Shown piece after piece: positions 18,460-27,798 of a stretch of DNA of 64,000 nucleotides. This DNA comes from Shinella kummerowiae (GTDB lineage: Bacteria; Pseudomonadota; Alphaproteobacteria; Rhizobiales; Rhizobiaceae). Where the stretch lies: NCBI RefSeq assembly GCF_009827055.1, contig NZ_WUMK01000002.1, positions 62,001-126,000 of the forward strand, read 5' to 3'. Each line of letters starts with the position of its first letter. Positions within the stretch are counted from its first letter, which is position 1. The notes beneath the pieces were generated by a model, which was given only the letters and a program-made list of their open reading frames with translations, was not told the DNA's origin and ran no database searches. Position numbers and translations under genes: made by a program.

Positions 18460-19872
18460 TTAGCCCGCCGCTTGGAGAAGCGCTGCGATCATCTCATCGA
18501 CCGCTGCCACGAGTTTCGCCGACGCCTTGTACGACTGCTCGAGGTCGAGAAGCAGCGCGAGCTCCTCATCGAGGCTGACGGCAGTCACATTCAGGAGGGC
18601 TTCCTGGGTGCGGCCGAGAAGCGCCGACTTGTCGTCGCCCGCCGTCGTCGCCGCACTGCGAAGCTGCTCCACCCAGCCGACTGATGACGTGCCGAAGGCC
18701 AGGATGGTCGCAGACGTGTCGATTGCGGCATCCGGATGAAAGGTCATCGGCGCCTCGAAAGCGGACGCATAACCGTTCAGCAGCTCGGAGAAGCTCGCAT
18801 TGTTGTCGACGTTGTAGTTGGTGTTGATGCCGTCGCGGAGCAGCATCGGATTGCCGCCCTCGTTCGATATGACATCGGGGTTCACGCGGATGACGGTGGA
18901 GAGGCCCGGATCCGTCAGCGCCGGCAGGCCGTTGCTGATGAACAGGCCCTCGTCCGTGCCTTCCGAGAACATCGTGATGACGCCACGGGCAATTTCGTCG
19001 AGCTGCTTCTGGAAGGTCGGCGCGGCATGGTCACGGATCTGCAGCAGGGCTGCGATCGAGCCTTGGGCGCTTGTGTTGCCGCCGGCGCCGGCCTGGATGG
19101 CGACACCGTCGATATAGACCTGATTGCCAGTCACGGCCGCCGTATAGGTTGGCGTCGGCGCGAAGGTCACCGTCCGTGCGGTGGTCTCGAAGAGAACGGT
19201 GCCGTCGCTCGTATAGAGCGCGAGATCGTTGTTCGTCCGCTTCATGGTGCTGACGCCGACGATCGACGAGATCTGGGTCAGCAGCTTGTCGCGCTGGTCG
19301 AGCGCGTCGTTGACGTCCGTACCGGCCGCGGTGCCCTGCTTGACCTGGTCGTTGTAGGTCTTGAATTCCTTGAGCAGGCGGTTGAGTTCCGTGACCGAAG
19401 TCGCGATGTCGGAATCCGCTTCGGCGCGCAGTTTCTGAAGCGCCTGCGAGGTGGTGTTCAGCGAATTGGCGACGTCGATTGCATCCGCCACGACCGTCTC
19501 GGCGAGCGAGACTTCGTTCGGCTTGTCGGCGAAGGTCTGGAGATTGTCGCGCAGCTTGGCAAGGTAGGTGGACGGGGCGAGTTCGTAGTCCTCGCCGCCG
19601 AGCATCGTCTTCATCCGCGTCAGGCCGGACAGCAGCGTATCCTGCCCGGCGGACTTGGAGATGCTGAGCAGGTTCTGCTTCAGCAGCGCTTCGTTCTGGG
19701 CACGCTGCGTTTCGACCACCGACGCGCCGGTCGCCGCCGTGGCGAGGATGGCCGAGCGGCGTGCGTAGGCCGTGTCGCTTGCATTGGCAATGTTCTTCGA
19801 CGCGACGGCCGATTGCAGGCCGACGTTGGAGAAGTTGGACTGAGCAGTCTTCATTGCTGCTGAAAGCGACAT
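18460..19872 (-). CDS. flgK: Hook-filament junction protein FlgK (HAP1)
   Basis: A 470-residue junction protein, with SLSAAMKTAQSNFSNVGLQS and SKNIANASDTAYARR at the N-terminus (rod/hook-type SxNIAN motif) and DLEQSYKASAKLVAAVDEMI at the C-terminus. It links the hook (FlgE, encoded upstream) to FlgL and the filament. ATG at 19872, 42 bp after flgE. Confidence 0.93.
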   Translation of the reverse strand: MSLSAAMKTAQSNFSNVGLQSAVASKNIANASDTAYARRSAILATAATGASVVETQRAQNEALLKQNLLSISKSAGQDTLLSGLTRMKTMLGGEDYELAPSTYLAKLRDNLQTFADKPNEVSLAETVVADAIDVANSLNTTSQALQKLRAEADSDIATSVTELNRLLKEFKTYNDQVKQGTAAGTDVNDALDQRDKLLTQISSIVGVSTMKRTNNDLALYTSDGTVLFETTARTVTFAPTPTYTAAVTGNQVYIDGVAIQAGAGGNTSAQGSIAALLQIRDHAAPTFQKQLDEIARGVITMFSEGTDEGLFISNGLPALTDPGLSTVIRVNPDVISNEGGNPMLLRDGINTNYNVDNNASFSELLNGYASAFEAPMTFHPDAAIDTSATILAFGTSSVGWVEQLRSAATTAGDDKSALLGRTQEALLNVTAVSLDEELALLLDLEQSYKASAKLVAAVDEMIAALLQAAG

Positions 19873-19914
19873 CGTTGCTACCTAACTCTGGAATGCACGC
19901 GGTTTTAAGCCGCC

Positions 19915-21114
19915 TTATCTCTTGAGGTTGACGAGGACTTCCATGAGTTCCGAGCCGGTCTGGAAGACCTTCGAGTTCGCCGTGTAGTTACGCTGCGACT
20001 CGATCATGCTTGTCAGTTCTTCGGCGATGTCGACGTTGGAGTCTTCCAGCGCGCCGGAGATGATGCTGCCGTAGCCGTTGGTGCCGGCATAACCCATGAC
20101 GACGACGCCGGATTCGTTGCTCTGCGAATAGACGTTGCCCGGCAGCGGCTTCAGGTTGTCGGGGCTCTGTACCGACGCCATGGCGATGCGGTACTTCGGC
20201 GTCAGTTCGCCGTTGCTGTATTTCAGCGAGACGATGCCGTCGTCGCTGATTTCGTAACCGGTCACCTTGCTGGCGCCGTTGCCGTCGATCTTGCCGTTGG
20301 ACACGTCGAAGGCGGAGGCAAGCTGGCTCGAGCCACCGACAGTGATGGAGAGCGCGTTCAGGTTTGCTCCGTCGATGACCTGCGCCGTCGTGGTGATCGT
20401 CGCGGGCGACGGCGTCAGAAGCTGGCCTTCCGAATCGAAGGTCATGGCGATCGGACCGGCAATCGTGGTGCCGTCGTAGCTCGCTTCCACGGACCAGGCA
20501 TTGTCGGCGGTCTTCGTGTAGGTGAACTCGATCAGACGCGTGTTGCCCTGGCTGTCATAGGCAACGAGCGAGGTGGTCTTCTCGTAACCGACTTCTTCGT
20601 TGGACGGCAGGTTGACGTCGAGCGCACCGGCGGTCGAACCCTTGGCGTTCAGCGCGCCGGACGACAGGTTGATCTGCTGCAGGCCATCGAAGCCGTTGAC
20701 GACGATCGTCGGATCTTCGGTCGAGGAATATTCGTAGCCCATCAGCGTGTAGCCGGCGGAATTCTGCAGCGAGCCGTCGTCCATCATGGTGAAGGCGCCG
20801 GCGCGGGTCATGTATTCCTGACCGTCCGTCCCTTCGACGATGAAGAAACCCTTGCCGTTGATGGCAAGATCCGTCGCGGAGGTGGTGTAGGTGAAGGTGC
20901 CCTGCGCGGAGATGGAATAGCGCACGTCCGTGGTGACGCCGCCCGAATTATAGGCGCCGCCCGTCGAAGGCAGGATCAGGGAGGAGAACTGGGTCGAGGC
21001 CTTCTTGTAGCCCGTCGTATTCGCGTTGGCGATGTTGTCGGCAACCGTGCTCAGGCGGTTAGCCTGTGCGTTCATGCCGGAAACACCCGTTCTCATCGTG
21101 CCGTAAAGACTCAT
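19915..21114 (-). CDS. flgE: Flagellar hook protein FlgE
   Basis: A 399-residue hook subunit. Start at 21114: the protein begins MSLYGTMRTGVSGMNAQANR and has the LSTVADNIANANTTGYKK rod/hook motif. The C-terminus has VDIAEELTSMIESQRNYTAN and FQTGSELMEVLVNLKR. The open frame extends 381 bp further upstream, but that part has no family similarity and overlaps the region after rem. It is expected to be a class II/III gene controlled by Rem. Confidence 0.96.
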   Translation of the reverse strand: MSLYGTMRTGVSGMNAQANRLSTVADNIANANTTGYKKASTQFSSLILPSTGGAYNSGGVTTDVRYSISAQGTFTYTTSATDLAINGKGFFIVEGTDGQEYMTRAGAFTMMDDGSLQNSAGYTLMGYEYSSTEDPTIVVNGFDGLQQINLSSGALNAKGSTAGALDVNLPSNEEVGYEKTTSLVAYDSQGNTRLIEFTYTKTADNAWSVEASYDGTTIAGPIAMTFDSEGQLLTPSPATITTTAQVIDGANLNALSITVGGSSQLASAFDVSNGKIDGNGASKVTGYEISDDGIVSLKYSNGELTPKYRIAMASVQSPDNLKPLPGNVYSQSNESGVVVMGYAGTNGYGSIISGALEDSNVDIAEELTSMIESQRNYTANSKVFQTGSELMEVLVNLKR

Positions 21115-21214
21115 GTCATATCCCCGTTCGTCTCGTACTTCGACCCTATGGGACGGGCCTTGCGTGAAGCTGGCTGCCGGGGTCCGCCTTCCCCGCCAAC
21201 CGGCGATCTCGATC

Positions 21215-21889
21215 TCAGTTTTGCCAGTCGATGCAGTAACCAAGGAAACGCTTGGAATCGATCGGGTCGAAACCGAGCTTCTTGCGCAGTTTCTTGCGCA
21301 GCTTGCTGATGTGACTTTCGACGACGTTTTCCTCGACGTCCTCGTCGAAGATCCCGTAGATCGCGTTGAAGATCTGGGTCTTGGAAAGCCGGCGACCGCG
21401 GTTGGCGACCAAGTATTCCAGGATGCGGCGCTCGCGGCGCGGCAGCGGGAAGACGTCGTCGTTGATTTCCGGATCGCGTCCATCCGAGAAGACACGGATC
21501 GGGCCGATTTCGGTGAAATTGGTGAGCGCCTTCAGACGGCGCCGGATGGCCGCCGCACGGGCCAGGATTTCCCGTGGATGAACCGGCTTGCGCACGACGT
21601 CATCGACACCGCTGTCGAACAGCGCAAGGGTGTTTTCGAGGGACGGTGTATCGCTGACCGCGATCACCGGGGCCTGGGTACGATCCCGGATGGCCCGCGG
21701 CAGCTCCATATGGAGCTGGCTCTGACCAATCAGGAATGCCTCGACCGCATCGATGTCCGAATCGGCGGCGGTCGTAACCCACTCGCCGAATTCACGGGGA
21801 TCGAACCCCGTCGAGGGCACGCCCTCGCGACCAAAAAGAGAAGTATAGCCGTCTTTCACGAGCTCGCGCTCATCAACCACTACGATCAT
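21215..21889 (-). CDS. rem: OmpR-type motility regulator Rem
   Basis: A 224-residue two-domain regulator. The receiver-like N-terminal half keeps the lysine ([15 protein letters not shown]), but the normal phospho-acceptor position is not Asp (the segment reads [11 protein letters not shown]). The C-terminal winged helix shows [20 protein letters not shown] and [18 protein letters not shown]. In Sinorhizobium Rem is activated by VisNR and switches on later flagellar genes during exponential growth. It lies between the lytic transglycosylase and flgE, as in related genomes. Confidence 0.92.
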   Translation of the reverse strand: MIVVVDERELVKDGYTSLFGREGVPSTGFDPREFGEWVTTAADSDIDAVEAFLIGQSQLHMELPRAIRDRTQAPVIAVSDTPSLENTLALFDSGVDDVVRKPVHPREILARAAAIRRRLKALTNFTEIGPIRVFSDGRDPEINDDVFPLPRRERRILEYLVANRGRRLSKTQIFNAIYGIFDEDVEENVVESHISKLRKKLRKKLGFDPIDSKRFLGYCIDWQN

Positions 21890-22004
21890 TCGTCCGCCTC
21901 CGAATCAGTGTGGTGCTTCGTTCGGGCAGTGGTACGAATCGGGCGATTCACCGGCAACTAGAGGAAGTGACTGGGTGAATTTAATAATTGATTAAGAATT
22001 GCGT

Positions 22005-22039
22005 GCCGATTTGGTCTACATATAGTAGGACCAATCGGC
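22005..22039. promoter_or_regulatory. Dyad symmetry upstream of rem
   Basis: GCCGATTTGGTCTAC and GTAGGACCAATCGGC face each other around ATATA, with single-base bulges. The dyad lies about 116-150 bp upstream of the rem ATG. It may be an operator for VisNR or a hairpin ending the upstream fliK/transglycosylase transcript. The 279-bp gap 21890-22168 also holds two GTTAAC repeats (22066-22071, 22076-22081). Confidence 0.5.
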
Positions 22040-22168
22040 CATTGCCACAATTTTATGGTGGAAAAGTTAACAAAGGTTAACGACCGCCCTTGTCGCTCTA
22101 AAACAGGGCGCATTGTTGCCACATTACGGAACAGATTTCCGAAAGAATAAATTCAACCTTTAGTCGAA

Positions 22169-22747
22169 TTATTGGCAGAACTGTTTCGCGTTCTGAGTCC
22201 AGCTTCCATAGCCCGTTGCAACCAAGTTGGCGATCACCCGGCAGACATATCGCTTTTGCGCCGGATCGTTGTTCGGCCCCGCATGATAGCGGGCAACGGC
22301 CATCGTCCAGGTTTCGTGCCGGGCATGAAGACGCGCCAGAAACGCCGCCGCATATTCGACGTTCTTGCGTGGGTCGAACATCTCCGCCGGCGATGCGAAC
22401 TGGTCGCCGTGGAAATGGTGGTTGATCTGCATGCAGCCGAGATCGATCAGTTTTGCGCCGCGGGCACGCGCGGCCTCGAATGCCTGCAGGGCATCCTGCC
22501 GGTCCTGGCCGAAGAACGCCTTGCCCTCGATGTTCATGGCATAGGGCTGCAACGAGCCCTTGCGGCCGGTCTCGGTGAGGCCGACCGAATAGAGGATCCC
22601 GGCAGGAATATCGTATTTGGCGGCGGCGGCGAGAATCTCCCGTTCGCAACTGCCGACGGCGGCTTCAGCGTCAGAGGTAGACGCCGCCAGAACGCAGAGA
22701 CTGGCTGCCAGCGACGCCAGCAGCATTGTCCGACGTGTTGCCTTCAT
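22169..22747 (-). CDS. Flagellar-locus lytic transglycosylase
   Basis: A 192-residue periplasmic murein lytic enzyme with an SLT fold. The signal peptide is MLLASLAASLCVLAASTS-like with cleavage near AEA-AVG. Catalytic-site motifs are GILYSVGLTETGR (catalytic Glu), LGCMQINHHFHG and AVARYHAGPNN. It probably opens peptidoglycan for the rod, replacing the hydrolase domain missing from FlgJ. The ATG at 22747 has GAGGAA at 22755-22760 and lies 77 bp inside fliK in another frame. Confidence 0.87.
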   Translation of the reverse strand: MKATRRTMLLASLAASLCVLAASTSDAEAAVGSCEREILAAAAKYDIPAGILYSVGLTETGRKGSLQPYAMNIEGKAFFGQDRQDALQAFEAARARGAKLIDLGCMQINHHFHGDQFASPAEMFDPRKNVEYAAAFLARLHARHETWTMAVARYHAGPNNDPAQKRYVCRVIANLVATGYGSWTQNAKQFCQ

Positions 22748-24323
22748 GGGATGCTTCCTCGCGTGAGAAACTGCGTGCAGACTGCCCTTCGGCGCCCTGG
22801 CGGCCATTGCCGCCCTCGCGGGCCTGCGGCTGGCTGGAGAACTGCGGCTGCTGTTGCTGGCTCTGTCCGTCGCCCTGCTGTGCATCCGCGCCTCTGTCGG
22901 CCGAGGTAAACTGGACGCTGACCTGGTCGACGGCAAAACCCTGATCGCGCAGGGCCTTGACCATAGCGTCCTGGTCCTCGCTGAGCTGGCGGTAAGCCTC
23001 CCCCGTCTGCACTTGAAGCGAGACGACCAGTGTGTCGCCATGCAGCCTCAGCGTCGCCGTGACGAGACCGAGTTCGATCGGATGCATCTGGATCTTCAGC
23101 GTGTTGACGACCTTGCCGGTCATGGCCTCGTGCGGTTGCAGGAGGCTACCGGTCGAACTGAGCGACGCCGCCCAGGACGGGTCCTGTGTGAGCGCCGTCG
23201 TCACGGCCGCCGAATTGCCCGTCGACGCAAGGCCGATATACCGACGCGCATCGACCACCGTCACCGTTTCGCCTTTCGGGCCCGTCGTATTGGCGTCACG
23301 AACGGTCGTGCGCTCGCCGTCGACGGAAATGCTCATGTCGACGTCGCGGCCCTTGCCGTCGGCCCGGATCAGCCGGAAGAGCTGATCGGCATCGGATTCC
23401 GACTTGGTTGCGGCCATGTCGACAGCAGCCGCATCGGCATGCGTCGCATCATCCGCCAGGGCCGAGGAGACATCGGCGTGGATATCGACGAGGTCCGCCG
23501 CCTTGCCATCCGGCTGCTCGTCGCCAGTCTGCCCGCCTGCCGCGGCCGCGATCGCCTGGCCATTGGTCATGGCCTGCGCGGCGGCATTCGGAGCAGCGAG
23601 AAGCGCCAGCAGATTGCCGACATCCACGGCGTTGCCGGTATCCGGCACGGCGCCGGCTTCGACATCCGCGGCCTTGTCGGATTTGCGGTCGGTGGACTCG
23701 TTCTTGACCCTGCCCTGTGTTTCGGCCGGCAGTTTCTCAGCCGACTTGTCGGCAAGATCATGAAATACCGGGACCTTTTCGTCCAGGATCTTGTCTGTTT
23801 TCGCGATCGGGTCGCCATCGCGCCGCGTCGCGGCCTTTGTTCCGCTGTCGACATCCGCTTTCCCACCGGAAATGACCCCGGCCTTTTCACCGGGTACAGC
23901 ATCGGTCGGCACAGCACGGTCCGGCTTGGCATCACCTGGCAGAGCGTCACCAGGCACAGCCTTGCCTGTCGGGATCTTTAAGCCAGCGAGTTCATCAGAC
24001 CTGACAGCAGCCTTTTCGGCCCCCTCGGCGCCGGCCCTGCGCAGCGCTTCAGCAATGCCGGGCAGGTTCGAACTCGACGTCCTGACCCGCGTATCACCAG
24101 TCTGCTCGGCCGGTACGGAGCGCGCCGCAGCACCAGCGGTTTGGATCGACAGGTTGGCGCCCTTGCGGCCTCCCTCGCCTCCACGACCGGCAAGGTTTGC
24201 CACGGTGCTGGCGAAATCGCCAGTTTTGGGAACGGTCCCCGCGGTCTTCGCGTATCCGACCTTGTTCTTCGCCGACGCCTGGTTCTGCGCGGCACCCAAA
24301 ATTCCGTTCGCGGTGTTGCTCAA
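22671..24323 (-). CDS. fliK: Hook-length control protein FliK (formerly MotD)
   Basis: A 550-residue Ala/Gly/Asp/Lys-rich protein. The long low-complexity N-terminal and middle part serves as a molecular ruler. The conserved C-terminal Flg_hook domain shows LKIQMHPIELGLVTATLRLH, LVVSLQVQTGEAYRQL and LRDQGFAVDQVSVQF. In Sinorhizobium MotD was reassigned as FliK. The tail is Gln-rich (QQGDGQSQQQQPQ). It overlaps motC by ATGA and the transglycosylase start by 77 bp. Confidence 0.92.
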   Translation of the reverse strand: MSNTANGILGAAQNQASAKNKVGYAKTAGTVPKTGDFASTVANLAGRGGEGGRKGANLSIQTAGAAARSVPAEQTGDTRVRTSSSNLPGIAEALRRAGAEGAEKAAVRSDELAGLKIPTGKAVPGDALPGDAKPDRAVPTDAVPGEKAGVISGGKADVDSGTKAATRRDGDPIAKTDKILDEKVPVFHDLADKSAEKLPAETQGRVKNESTDRKSDKAADVEAGAVPDTGNAVDVGNLLALLAAPNAAAQAMTNGQAIAAAAGGQTGDEQPDGKAADLVDIHADVSSALADDATHADAAAVDMAATKSESDADQLFRLIRADGKGRDVDMSISVDGERTTVRDANTTGPKGETVTVVDARRYIGLASTGNSAAVTTALTQDPSWAASLSSTGSLLQPHEAMTGKVVNTLKIQMHPIELGLVTATLRLHGDTLVVSLQVQTGEAYRQLSEDQDAMVKALRDQGFAVDQVSVQFTSADRGADAQQGDGQSQQQQPQFSSQPQAREGGNGRQGAEGQSARSFSREEASHEGNTSDNAAGVAGSQSLRSGGVYL

Positions 24324-25642
24324 CTGCCTTCTCCTTTCAAGAGCGCGTCGATCTCGTCGAGCTTGGACCGGCCACTCGATACGAATGTATCGAACGCCGG
24401 ATCAATGCCCGTCTCCGCCGCCTGCTCTTTCTTCTTCTCGTCCGGCTCGGCGGCGGTGGCGATCGGGGTTTCCCCCGCGCCTGCCTGCGGATCCATCGAC
24501 CGCTCCGCCGTTTCCGCCTCATTCAGGCCCGCATAGGACGCGTCTTCGGACTGTTCCGGCACCGCGGCCGCCTCTGTTTCGGTCAGCGCCGCCTGTGGTG
24601 CGCGCAGCACCTCTTCGGCAACCGCCTTGGCCGCAGCCTTCAAGGCGCGGTCCTTCTCGGAAAGCCTGTCGTCCGGAATGGCGATGATGGATTCCATGGC
24701 AGACGAGACATCGCCGGAGGGAACCGAGGCCAGCCCGGAATAGAGATCGGCCAGGACCCGCGGCGTATTCTCCCCGTCCTCGGACAGCATCTGCGCGCGT
24801 TCGGCGGCGAGCGAGGCGAGTTTGTTCTTGCCCGAGATCGCGGCGAGCCGCGCCATGCGCAGATAGACCTCCCGCTGCCGCGGCACATCCATGAAGGACA
24901 GGACCTCGAGAATATCCTCTTCCTTGATCGCCTCGAAATGATCGACGGCGAGCTTCACGAAGAGGTCGGCGAACTGGCTGGCATAGGGCGAGCGCAGGTA
25001 GCGCCGCGCGTAGCGGTTCGCATAGACCATGCTCTTGTCGATCCAGCCGGCCTCGCTCGTGACATAGACCGAGCGGCGCAGTGCCGCCTCTTCGACGATC
25101 GTGCCGGGGGCCACCAGCCGCGCCCAATCGAAATAGGTCAGCGCCAGCGCGGGATCCTTGCGGATGACCGAGTTAGCGGACACCAGCGCCAGATAGGGGC
25201 CGACCCGCGCGCGTTTGTATTCCGGAAAGATGTCGGCCAGCGACTTCACGCTCTGGCTGCCGCGGCCGCTCAGATAACTGCGCAGCGCATCGGTGAGGCG
25301 GGAATCGAAATGACCGTCGACATCCCGCTTGATGAGAAGCTCCAGCGTCTCCGGGTTGCCGCCGCTCATGGCGTAGACGAGTGCTGCGTCCACGTTGCGA
25401 GGGTCATCGAAAATCGCGGCGTCCGCCGTGCGAAACCGTTCGTCGATGGTGGACAGCAGAAAGCGCTGCATCTCCATTGCGGAATGGTCGCCGAGCGCCA
25501 CCGTGTCCTGCACATATTGCAGCGAACGGATCATCTTGTAGGGCGCGAGATCGTCGAGATCCTCCGCGCAGGCGGGCGTGGCCGCGGAAGCAATGCCGCA
25601 GAGGACCGAACCCATCAGAAAGAGGCGCCGCAACCGGTCCAT
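24320..25642 (-). CDS. motC: Periplasmic motor protein MotC
   Basis: A 440-residue chemotaxis/motility protein found in rhizobia. The N-terminal signal peptide (RLRRLFLMGSVLCGIASAAT, cut near ACAEDLDD) sends it to the periplasm, where it stabilises the MotB stator domain. The rest is helical with an acidic, low-complexity C-terminal third. ATG at 25642, 4 bp after the motB stop; upstream in-frame codons overlap motB. Its chaperone MotE is encoded at 42112-42657. Confidence 0.92.
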   Translation of the reverse strand: MDRLRRLFLMGSVLCGIASAATPACAEDLDDLAPYKMIRSLQYVQDTVALGDHSAMEMQRFLLSTIDERFRTADAAIFDDPRNVDAALVYAMSGGNPETLELLIKRDVDGHFDSRLTDALRSYLSGRGSQSVKSLADIFPEYKRARVGPYLALVSANSVIRKDPALALTYFDWARLVAPGTIVEEAALRRSVYVTSEAGWIDKSMVYANRYARRYLRSPYASQFADLFVKLAVDHFEAIKEEDILEVLSFMDVPRQREVYLRMARLAAISGKNKLASLAAERAQMLSEDGENTPRVLADLYSGLASVPSGDVSSAMESIIAIPDDRLSEKDRALKAAAKAVAEEVLRAPQAALTETEAAAVPEQSEDASYAGLNEAETAERSMDPQAGAGETPIATAAEPDEKKKEQAAETGIDPAFDTFVSSGRSKLDEIDALLKGEGS

Positions 25643-25646
25643 GGCG

Positions 25647-26837
25647 TCAGCCGCCTTCCGCCTGGATGAGGATTTCGATGCGGCGGTTGGCGTCGGCCAT
25701 CGGATCGGTCGGCACCTTGAGGCGCCGGTCGGCAAAGCCCGTCACCTGGCTCACGCGCTTCTCCTCAAGCCCGCCGCGCACCAGCATGTAGTAGGCGCTC
25801 TGCGCGCGATCCATCGAGAGCCGCCAGTTGTCGTTCTTGCCACCGGCAAAGGGACGGGCGTCCGTATGACCGCGGATCGCGATGGCGCCCGGACGGCTTG
25901 CGAGGATCTTGCCGATCTTCTCCATCGCCAGCACCATGTCGCGCTGGGGTACGGCCGAACCGATGTTGAACATGGGCGTATCGAGCTGATCTGTCAGGCT
26001 GACGAGCAGGCCGCCTTCGGCCGGCGTGACCGTCAGGCCTTCCGCCAGCTTGCCGAGCGTGCCGATCTCCTTGTTGATCTGCTTTGCCAGCTCGGCCGCT
26101 TCCTTGTCTTCCTTGGTCTTGGCTTCGTCGGCAGCAACCTGTTCGGCTTCAACCTTCGCAGCTTCCGCCTCGGCCTTTGCAGCTTCGGCCTTCTCCGCCT
26201 CTTCCTTGGCGAGTGCCTCCTGGACGGTCTTGCCCTCGCTGCCGGCGCTGGTTGCCTGCGAGATGTCGACCTGCTGCGTCCAGAAGTCCGGATCGAACGG
26301 ATCGCGATAGGCTTCGCCGCCGCTGGCGCCGGTGGACGGGCCGGAATTGGCCGCACCGCCCTCGCCCTTGGCGCTCACATTCGCCTGCTGGCCGACTTCC
26401 TGCGCGATTTCGGAGAGCACCGAATAGGGATTATCGAAGAAATTGGCCTCGGAGTACTGGGTCTCCTCGCCGGCCGTGGTCTTCTCGTCCTTGCCGCTTT
26501 CCGCGCCGTTGCCGCTTGCCTGCTGTTGGCCCTGTTCCTTGGACTTGTCCTGCGTCGCCTCGCCTTCGGCGCTGTTGGCCGGCTTCTTCACCGATTTGTC
26601 GGCCGGCTTGTCGTCGGTCAGCTTGATCGGGTTGAAATAGGAGGCGACGGAGGCCTGCGTCTTCTCGTTGGCGGCATTGACGAGCCACATCACGAGGAAG
26701 AACGCCATCATGGCCGTCATGAAGTCGGCATAGGCGATCTTCCAGGCGGCCGAATGATGGTCACCCTCATGATCGCCATGTCGCTTGACGATGATGATCT
26801 CGTTCTTGCCGTGGTGATGATTTTCGCCTTCGCTCAT
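25647..26837 (-). CDS. motB: Flagellar stator protein MotB
   Basis: A 396-residue stator subunit. A His/charged N-terminus precedes the single membrane helix with the proton-binding Asp (KIAYADFMTAMMAFFLVMWL). A long Glu/Ala/Lys-rich linker follows. The C-terminal OmpA-like domain (IRGHTDARPFAGG, LSMDRAQSAYYML, DANRRIEILIQ) anchors it to peptidoglycan. It pairs with MotA, encoded at 50053. It overlaps the FliH-like stop by 4 bp (26834-26837). Confidence 0.96.
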   Translation of the reverse strand: MSEGENHHHGKNEIIIVKRHGDHEGDHHSAAWKIAYADFMTAMMAFFLVMWLVNAANEKTQASVASYFNPIKLTDDKPADKSVKKPANSAEGEATQDKSKEQGQQQASGNGAESGKDEKTTAGEETQYSEANFFDNPYSVLSEIAQEVGQQANVSAKGEGGAANSGPSTGASGGEAYRDPFDPDFWTQQVDISQATSAGSEGKTVQEALAKEEAEKAEAAKAEAEAAKVEAEQVAADEAKTKEDKEAAELAKQINKEIGTLGKLAEGLTVTPAEGGLLVSLTDQLDTPMFNIGSAVPQRDMVLAMEKIGKILASRPGAIAIRGHTDARPFAGGKNDNWRLSMDRAQSAYYMLVRGGLEEKRVSQVTGFADRRLKVPTDPMADANRRIEILIQAEGG

Positions 26838-27487
26838 GCAAGCACCTTGCGTACGGTATCGGCCCAGGCCGCCATTCGCGTTACCAGGACGGTTTCGCCA
26901 AACTCCACCGTCAGATCGACATCCTGCATTTCGACATGCTTGAAGACGGGCATGCTATCTTCGAAATGCGATTTCAACTGTTCGAAGAGGTTTGCCGGCC
27001 CCTTCACCGTAACCGTGACACCTTCGCCGCCCGCAAGACCTTCCGTGATCATGCGCGCAAGATCGGCAACCGCGCCCTTGGTAAGCACAAGGCTCATGAT
27101 GGGCGCCAGGACCTGCGCGGTCTGGGCCGCGACAAGATCGGCAACCTCGGCGGTCAGTCCGGAAAACCGTTTGGCCAGCGCGTCCGCATAGTCCTGCTCA
27201 TAGCGCGCCTTGAGGGCGTCAAGCTCGGCCTGATGCGCATCATTCAAAGCGGTCATGTCCGCCTCGTGCCTTGCGGCAAACTCTGCCTCGGCTTCCGCGC
27301 GACCTTCGGCAAAGGCCTCGGCGCGCTCCGCCGCAACATCGACCTGCGGTTCTGCGAACGGCATCGCGAGGGGCTCGGCCCCGGCAACGTCATTGGTCTG
27401 CGTGAACGACGGCGACGAGAAGGTCGGCGTCTTCGCACGCGGCGGTGCGCCGAAATCCTTGAGGTAACGGGCGAGTTGCACACTCAT
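26834..27487 (-). CDS. Possible FliH-like export ATPase regulator
   Basis: A 217-residue cytosolic protein. After a Pro-rich start it has an Ala/Glu coiled coil (AEAFAEGRAEAEAEFAARHE) and a C-terminal alpha/beta part (GEGVTVTVKGPANLFEQLKS and VDLTVEFGETVLVTRMAAW). This layout is FliH/YscL-like and no other fliH is seen in the window, but the sequence match is weak. The ATG at 27487 starts MSVQLARYLKDFG; upstream frame is spurious. Translationally coupled to motB. Confidence 0.5.
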   Translation of the reverse strand: MSVQLARYLKDFGAPPRAKTPTFSSPSFTQTNDVAGAEPLAMPFAEPQVDVAAERAEAFAEGRAEAEAEFAARHEADMTALNDAHQAELDALKARYEQDYADALAKRFSGLTAEVADLVAAQTAQVLAPIMSLVLTKGAVADLARMITEGLAGGEGVTVTVKGPANLFEQLKSHFEDSMPVFKHVEMQDVDLTVEFGETVLVTRMAAWADTVRKVLA

Positions 27488-27711
27488 GCCGCGCCCTCCA
27501 GCCCTGCCGCGTGCCGGACGAATGCAAACAGGGCCCGACGGGAACCCCGCGGACCGTTTCGACGCTCGCTCTCGTAAACACTGGAAGCTGACACCACCGC
27601 TGACCTGTCTCCTCGACATCGAGCCTTCCGGAAGAGGAAAGGCACACAATCTTCCTGATCGTGCCATCGAACCTAGGGGTCCAAACTTGTGCGAGGATGA
27701 AGATGAAAGGT

Positions 27712-27746
27712 GTTGGGCCGCGCCAGGGCAAATCGCGCGGCCCAAC
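27712..27746 (-). terminator. Terminator after the third flagellin gene
   Basis: Perfect 12-bp stem GTTGGGCCGCGC (27712-27723) / GCGCGGCCCAAC (27735-27746) with an 11-base loop, 53 bp past the flagellin stop. It separates the flagellin from the FliH-like/motB run. The T-run on the minus strand is short (CCTTTC). Confidence 0.7.
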
Positions 27747-27798
27747 CGCCCGCCTCGGCCGATGACCACGGCCGGGCGGAAGCAAGACCTCCCTGCCC

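Noticed and set aside
21115-21495. 127-codon N-terminal extension of flgE
   Set aside because: It is Ser/Arg/Thr-rich without similarity, overlaps rem and has no ribosome site. FlgE normally begins at MSLYG (21114).
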